From JALHOQ01 sp038144835 (GTDB lineage: Bacteria > Bdellovibrionota > Bdellovibrionia > Bdellovibrionales > UBA1609): a stretch of DNA of 33,151 bases. This document shows positions 28,830-33,151 of this stretch, piece after piece. Every line of letters begins with the position of its first letter. Positions within the stretch are counted from its first letter, which is position 1. The notes beneath the pieces are model-generated. The model worked only from the letters and a program-made list of their open reading frames with translations. It did no database searches and had not been told where the DNA came from. The stretch is from NCBI GenBank assembly GCA_038144835.1, contig JAYQON010000018.1, positions 1-33,151 of the forward strand, in the 5' to 3' direction. The translations under genes were made by a program, and so were the position numbers.

Positions 28830-30773
28830 ATGAGAATCTTGCGCAGAAAATCCAGCAGTGAAGTCTCTTCTACGGGAATCGCCTTATTTGTTATCGGCTT
28901 AGTTTTAGCTACCTTTCTTGGAGGCGCGTTGCGGACCTTGCTCAATTCTGAGCAGGTCCATCAGAGGGTGTTGTCTGAGTTGAGCCACCGCTTCCCTCGC
29001 CACGAATTTCAAATTGAAAGTACAGAAGTGTTGCTGTCTCGCGGCTTGTGGCCTGGTTTGGGACTCAAGATCCGAAATGTTGTTTTCAAACAGGATGTGT
29101 GTGGCAAGCTGAGCTTCATTTTGGAAGTCCCCGAAGCCATTTTACCTGTCGACTGGATTCATCTGCTTGGAGGCACATTCCGCTTGGGGCAGGCCAGTGT
29201 TCAGGGGGGGCATATTCACCTAAATTACAAGGATTGCATTGCTAGAACAACCCCTGGCCAATCAGAATTGCTGCCGCCAATGTCGCCTACTGAACGATTC
29301 CGCATGGCAAAAATTCAGCCCCCGCGTTTGGACTGGCAGACTCTGGGAAAATATCTCGACGGTATTGAATTCAAAAATTTTACGGTTACCTATGAACGGA
29401 ACGTGACTTGGAAACTGGCTGTATCTTCTGCGGCAGTTAAATTTGGTGACGAGATGCACTACCACGCTTTGGTAAGTGTGCAAAAAAGCCTTCCTTTCGG
29501 TGCTCTCATGCACAATCTCGAGGTTGATGGTTTAGGAATTGGACGAATTTTAAAATGGGATGTGCATTCAGAGTTCAAAGAAGGGCGAGTGCGTTGGTCC
29601 GGAAATTGGGATTTAAATACCAATATTGTCCGAACCGGTGTCGTGCTTAAACAAATGCCCATGAAAGATTTAATTTTTGAGCTTCATCAAATGGGATTTG
29701 TTGCGCGAAAGATAGATCTCAAAGCCACTTGGTTGACTTCGGATCTAGAATGGCAGGGTAAGTTACAAGACTATAAGAGCTTTCCGTTAAATATAAATGC
29801 ATTTAGTTTTATTGGCGGTTATGGGCGTGTAGACTTGTTGGAGCCGGTGGTCGTGAATTTAGATAATGAACACGCCTTTGCTCAACCCGCTCGGGTCAAG
29901 GTGCAAAAACTACAGTTGGAGCCCAAGAGTGAGGCTTTTCAAGTTCGTGTTTTAAGTCCACTGGTTTCGAGACTTGGTATATGGAGCGGCACCCTTCAAT
30001 TTTTTGGTCCCAAAAAGTGGGAGGTTGATGGCTTTCTTGAAAACACCGAAATCGTGTTTTCGAACCAAAGCGTGCGTGGAAAGCAGATGGTTCGCAGAAT
30101 GCACACTTTAGGAAAGCGCTCGGGTTCGGAAATCTCTTTGCAAGTAGATGAAATGGAATTGCAAGATGGTGATTTTAGGGGGCTCGTAAGCCTAAAGTGG
30201 GATCAAGAGAGTAAAACCGGTACCTTTGAGGGACAGATTTCGAGTTTGGCCCTTTCTAGATCTATCCAGAATCTTCTGGTTGGTGGGCAGATTGCGCCAC
30301 TTAAAATAACGGGACGGGGACAGTTGCGCGAATGGGGACTTGAGGCTTGGTCCGCTTATGGCGAGTTGGCCGAAGTGAGTGGACCCGGATGGCGAGGTGA
30401 GGGTTTGTCAGTAAAATCCAAACCCGTTGGCCGTGCCGTTCAATTGGATGTTGAATTGAAATCTCTGAGAGTGGATCAAGGCTGGCGTTTCGCTCGTCAG
30501 CTGGCGGCGATTGATCCTGAATTTAGCTCCGATTTAAACTGGCACTCTGGTGCCGCTAAGTTCCTAATTGAGTCAACTGGTGGCCAGCTACAAGCGTTGT
30601 CTGCCGTGCAAGAAAAAACTGGAGAACAGTGGCGAGCCCGTGGAACCTGGGTGCGCGACGCCGATTTTTCTGCTTTACTGAGTGTGAGTGGATCGGGCCG
30701 CCTACGCAGTTTTGCTTTGCGAGGTACTCCTGTGGATCTACGGGTTGATAGTGATGTTGGAAACAATCGTTAG
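28830..30773 (+). CDS. AsmA-like inner-membrane-anchored protein
   Basis: The 647-residue protein has one N-terminal transmembrane helix (about 16-37) and then a long region of repeated short beta strands. This is typical of the AsmA/TamB/YhdP group, whose beta-taco groove carries phospholipids between inner and outer membrane. Features: LLNSEQVHQRVLSELSHRFP after the helix, the ESTEVLLSRGLWPGLGLKIRN strand pattern, and a groove-like repetition of hydrophobic residues to the C-terminus. No cytoplasmic domain. The ATG at 28830 is directly after GGAG (no spacer), so the real site is more likely the AGGGG inside the hairpin. It converges on the SohB-like gene with a 3-base gap. Confidence 0.75.
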   Translation: MRILRRKSSSEVSSTGIALFVIGLVLATFLGGALRTLLNSEQVHQRVLSELSHRFPRHEFQIESTEVLLSRGLWPGLGLKIRNVVFKQDVCGKLSFILEVPEAILPVDWIHLLGGTFRLGQASVQGGHIHLNYKDCIARTTPGQSELLPPMSPTERFRMAKIQPPRLDWQTLGKYLDGIEFKNFTVTYERNVTWKLAVSSAAVKFGDEMHYHALVSVQKSLPFGALMHNLEVDGLGIGRILKWDVHSEFKEGRVRWSGNWDLNTNIVRTGVVLKQMPMKDLIFELHQMGFVARKIDLKATWLTSDLEWQGKLQDYKSFPLNINAFSFIGGYGRVDLLEPVVVNLDNEHAFAQPARVKVQKLQLEPKSEAFQVRVLSPLVSRLGIWSGTLQFFGPKKWEVDGFLENTEIVFSNQSVRGKQMVRRMHTLGKRSGSEISLQVDEMELQDGDFRGLVSLKWDQESKTGTFEGQISSLALSRSIQNLLVGGQIAPLKITGRGQLREWGLEAWSAYGELAEVSGPGWRGEGLSVKSKPVGRAVQLDVELKSLRVDQGWRFARQLAAIDPEFSSDLNWHSGAAKFLIESTGGQLQALSAVQEKTGEQWRARGTWVRDADFSALLSVSGSGRLRSFALRGTPVDLRVDSDVGNNR

Positions 30774-30776
30774 TGA

Positions 30777-31799
30777 TCAAAATGCAAAAGGGTTGTCCAG
30801 CCGACTCAAGCTGCGCTCATAAGTCCCAACAATCATTCGAGCGATATTTTCAGCGAGTTTTTCAGACCACTTTTTGCGAATCAATATCTCCACTTTAAAT
30901 ATACGGGCCGAATCACGTTGACGAAACAGGTAGTCGTCACTGGCCATTATTTCATCGACCAGATTTAAATCCTTTGCTCGTTGACCAAACCAGTATTCAC
31001 CACTAGCTACGATATTTAAGTCCAGATTAGGTCTGTACGTTTTTACGAAATTTTTGAATAATCCGTGCGTGTCCTCAATTTGTTCCAGAAATTTTTCTCG
31101 ACCTTTTGGTGTGATTTCTCCAAAAAGGCTTATTGTACGTTTGAACTCCCCAGCTGTGATTTCTTCAAAATCCACGTCATGCTTTTTTAAAAGGCGGTGA
31201 AAATTGGGGACCTGAGCCACTACGCCGATGGAACCAAGAATCGCGAACGGGGCAGCGAGTATTCGATTGGCTGTGCAAGCCATCATATAACCACCGCTAG
31301 CCGCAACCTTGTCAACGCACACCGTAAGATGCAAACCTGCCTCACGCACACGTACTAATTGCGTTGCCGCAAGTCCGTAAGCGTGAACCATTCCCCCTGG
31401 GCTTTCAAGATTCACCACCACCTCGTCTATGCCAACCCGTGCAATGGTTAGAATCGCTGTGATTTCTTCGCGTAGATGATCCAAATGGCTTGCTCGCATG
31501 TCGCCATGAAAGTCGATAACAAAGATGCGTTTAAGATCTTCGATTTTTTGTTTTTTAGATTTTTCGATCTTTTTTTGCGCTTTGTGCTCTGCTTTTAGTG
31601 CCTTTTCCTCCAGTACACCTTCCTTCAAAGCGGCCGCCATATTTTCGAATTTTAGGTTTAGATTTTCAACGCTCAAAAGTGGTTTATGTTGTCGAGCCTT
31701 GGCAATCAGGGCAAAAAATAAAATTAACAGGCTGCCTGCGGCTAAAAGTAAAACTGCCACTTTGCCACTAAAAACGCCTAATTCTGCCATTAATTCCAT
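30777..31799 (-). CDS. sohB: SohB-like S49 peptidase
   Basis: The start preferred is ATG 31799, with GGGAG five bases upstream; a TTG at 31811 would add four residues. The 340-residue protein has one N-terminal transmembrane helix (about 13-34), an alanine/lysine-rich helical linker (to about 90), then an S49 peptidase domain: ESPGGMVHAYG, the nucleophile in ASGGYMMA (Ser168), GSIGVV and GEFKRT with Lys220 as the likely general base. SohB acts on signal peptides or misfolded envelope proteins at the periplasmic side of the inner membrane. It is convergent with the AsmA-like gene and divergent from the coiled-coil gene. Confidence 0.9.
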   Translation of the reverse strand: MELMAELGVFSGKVAVLLLAAGSLLILFFALIAKARQHKPLLSVENLNLKFENMAAALKEGVLEEKALKAEHKAQKKIEKSKKQKIEDLKRIFVIDFHGDMRASHLDHLREEITAILTIARVGIDEVVVNLESPGGMVHAYGLAATQLVRVREAGLHLTVCVDKVAASGGYMMACTANRILAAPFAILGSIGVVAQVPNFHRLLKKHDVDFEEITAGEFKRTISLFGEITPKGREKFLEQIEDTHGLFKNFVKTYRPNLDLNIVASGEYWFGQRAKDLNLVDEIMASDDYLFRQRDSARIFKVEILIRKKWSEKLAENIARMIVGTYERSLSRLDNPFAF

Positions 31800-31870
31800 T
31801 TTCACTCCCAAGGTCTGGTCAAACTCTGCAAACTTCTCCTTTTAGCAAAGAGTCAGCTAAGATCAAGAAG

Positions 31871-32308
31871 ATGGTCAGACTTAGTCTGCTTCTATTTTTT
31901 TCTTTTAAAGGCGTGCTAGTTCTTGCCTCTGAATGTGTGCAAGACGACACACAGGTGCGGTCTATGGTTGAGCGCATCAATAGGCGTTATGACGATTTTT
32001 TTGAAGTCATGCGTGAACGTGAGCAGCGTCAACGGCGCATTGAGGCATCGAGAGAAAATCTTCGCGCAAAGCGTGAGGCTCGAGAGCGCGAGATCGAGCT
32101 AGCGCGAATAGAATATGTTAAGAATCGGCGCCCCAGGCCCGACGACTCCCACTTGCAGGCTCAATATCAGGCTGAGTTGAGAGAACGTGAAAGAAAGATT
32201 GAAGTCGCACGTAAATGTTATGTGCAACGTAAAGATTATGCCGCAGAAATCCTCAAGCGTGGGCGAACCATACCCGCCAGGCTTGAATTTGGGCTCGACG
32301 AATATTGA
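31871..32308 (+). CDS. Small secreted coiled-coil protein, unknown
   Basis: The 145-residue protein has a short signal peptide (MVRLSLLLFFSFKGVLVLAS, cleavage near residue 20), followed by Cys22 and an almost continuous Arg/Glu-rich helix (residues 35-135) with REQRQRR and REAREREIELAR heptad-like runs, typical of a coiled coil. No family is recognised. A second cysteine (about residue 117, in RKCYVQRK) could form a disulfide with Cys22. The start has only a weak AGAAG site. It probably lies in the periplasm as a rod-like protein. The next gene, on the same strand 51 bases away, encodes an outer-membrane barrel. Confidence 0.65.
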   Translation: MVRLSLLLFFSFKGVLVLASECVQDDTQVRSMVERINRRYDDFFEVMREREQRQRRIEASRENLRAKREAREREIELARIEYVKNRRPRPDDSHLQAQYQAELRERERKIEVARKCYVQRKDYAAEILKRGRTIPARLEFGLDEY

Positions 32309-32359
32309 CAGTTGCGTGAGCAGAGTTTCAGATGCTGAGAGTTTTGAAAGGAGTATCGT

Positions 32360-32926
32360 GTGAATAAGATGGTCTTTTTTTTACTTATTATAGTATCGAC
32401 GTTCTCTGCTAACGCACAGGAATATGCAGCGGTTTTAGGTGTTCATCAAACAGAGGCAGAACCAAGAGGAACCATAAGTGGCACGTCTGACGCAAAGATG
32501 AATTTCAAGGTCGGAGTGTTAGCTTCATTTGAGCTCATGGGACACACGCATTTTCGCACGGGATTGTTGTACAATCAGAGGCACTTTGAAATCGATAATC
32601 CAACAACTGGAGCTGAGACCAAAGTCAATTTCGACTATATCGATATTCCTGCGAATGTGCAGTGGCATCTCAATGAAAGAATTGGCTTCTTCGGAGGTCT
32701 GATTATCGGCGTCAATACAAATGAAAAAATTAAATATTCTGCATCGGCGAATCCCATGCCAGCGGCAGACAGTGAGAAAATGATTCCGCTTTTAAATGCT
32801 GGTGTGAGTCTATTGTTCGAGGACATGATAGGTTTTGATTTTTATTTAGAACGTGGAATTGGAGAAATCGCCAATAACTTCGAAAATTACAAGACCTTCG
32901 GGGCTAATTTCTTGTTTTGGTTTTGA
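32360..32926 (+). CDS. Outer-membrane beta-barrel protein
   Basis: The GTG at 32360 follows AAAGGAG by six bases. The 188-residue product has a signal peptide (to about residue 20, SANAQ) and then alternating-residue strands, including MNFKVGVLASFEL, TGLLYNQRHFEI, INVQ-like IPANVQWHLN, FFGGLIIGVN and a C-terminal ANFLFWF ending in Phe, the usual BAM recognition signature. It resembles the OMP_b-brl_2 (porin-family) barrels of eight strands. Likely a small outer-membrane protein of unknown function. It converges with the membrane-protein gene at the window end, nine bases apart. Confidence 0.8.
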   Translation: MNKMVFFLLIIVSTFSANAQEYAAVLGVHQTEAEPRGTISGTSDAKMNFKVGVLASFELMGHTHFRTGLLYNQRHFEIDNPTTGAETKVNFDYIDIPANVQWHLNERIGFFGGLIIGVNTNEKIKYSASANPMPAADSEKMIPLLNAGVSLLFEDMIGFDFYLERGIGEIANNFENYKTFGANFLFWF

Positions 32927-32935
32927 GTTACCAGA

Positions 32936-33151
32936 TCATGATTTAATAAGTGCATGAATTTCCTCCCCTGTCATTTGCGACAGTTTTTTCAAAAAAGCAT
33001 AGACGAGTGCACCTGAAAAAATCATAAGCGGCAATGCAATCACGGCAAAACCCATCCAAGTCATTTCAGCGATCTGACTGTTCACGATTTGATCGCGGGC
33101 TGCTGGATCCAAGGTAGGGTCAATTTGGCTAAAAATCCTGAGTGCTAAAAT
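32936..33151 (-). CDS. C-terminal part of a small membrane protein (partial)
   Basis: The minus-strand frame enters from beyond the window and stops at TGA 32936-32938, giving 71 visible residues. It ends in a transmembrane helix (WMGFAVIALPLMIFSGALVYAF split over about 32-53) and a short basic cytoplasmic tail with KKLSQMTGEEIHALIKS. A membrane anchor next to a polar helical segment (QIDPTLDPAARDQIV). No family is recognised and the gene is incomplete. Confidence 0.7.
   Translation of the reverse strand: MLALRIFSQIDPTLDPAARDQIVNSQIAEMTWMGFAVIALPLMIFSGALVYAFLKKLSQMTGEEIHALIKS

Noticed and set aside
1..33151. tRNA, CRISPR array, insertion sequence or prophage
   Set aside because: No tRNA T-arm/anticodon layout, no regular direct repeats with spacers, and no intact transposase or integrase was seen on either strand.

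Overview
The window looks like a stretch of chromosome from a Gram-negative bacterium of moderate GC content. It carries outer-membrane and periplasmic proteins, lipoprotein and Tat signals, an AsmA-like protein and a class A penicillin-binding protein. The mixture (FolE2, a PA-domain subtilase, HiPIP, a FecR/fibronectin-like protein, a HAMP-adenylate cyclase, many small secreted orphans) would fit Bdellovibrionota or a related deltaproteobacterial-type lineage. No rRNA or other taxonomic marker is present, so this assignment is an inference. There is one run of 10 Ns (9876-9885), inside the penicillin-binding protein gene.

Layout. 1-2.9 kb: the tail of an NtrC-type regulator overlapping an Hpt phosphotransfer gene, a small-ORF/membrane-protein pair, and a PilZ plus lytic transglycosylase pair. 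2.9-4.85 kb: an accessory island with a toxin-antitoxin-like two-gene operon (nucleotidyltransferase-like protein and ribbon-helix-helix-like protein), its own palindromic promoter, and two diverged copies of a decayed repeat on either side. 4.85-7.2 kb: a histone-deacetylase-fold protein that has lost key catalytic residues and is fused to a TPR-like tail, then a secreted orphan. 7.2-12.9 kb: class A PBP, divergent HiPIP, FolE2, cytidine deaminase and an SDR oxidoreductase. 13.1-17.1 kb: a secreted subtilase, an endonuclease/exonuclease/phosphatase-family enzyme, a MerC-like membrane protein, ribosomal protein L33 and a TlpA-type thioredoxin. 17.2-21.5 kb: a HAMP-containing adenylate cyclase facing a FecR-domain protein, with a 324-bp gap between them that is rich in perfect stems (candidate non-coding RNA). 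21.6-23.9 kb: MazG-like pyrophosphohydrolase, GloB, PdxJ and a SixA-like phosphatase. 24.1-26.9 kb: a phoU-phoB-phoR operon. 26.9-33.15 kb: BFD-type ferredoxin, DHH phosphoesterase, GreA, AsmA-like protein, SohB-like protease, a coiled-coil secreted protein, an outer-membrane beta-barrel and the tail of a membrane protein.

Most of the window is ordinary housekeeping and envelope content. Its parts fit together as cell-wall turnover and synthesis (lytic transglycosylase, PBP), envelope quality control (SohB, AsmA-like, subtilase), second-messenger and phosphorelay signalling (Hpt, PilZ, adenylate cyclase, PhoBR/PhoU) and nucleotide/cofactor metabolism (FolE2, Cdd, MazG, PdxJ). The best candidates for something new are the 3.3-4.4 kb two-gene operon with its flanking repeats, the HDAC-like pseudoenzyme, and the structured RNA-like spacer at 19.0-19.3 kb. 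No tRNA, rRNA, CRISPR array, intact insertion sequence or prophage was found.
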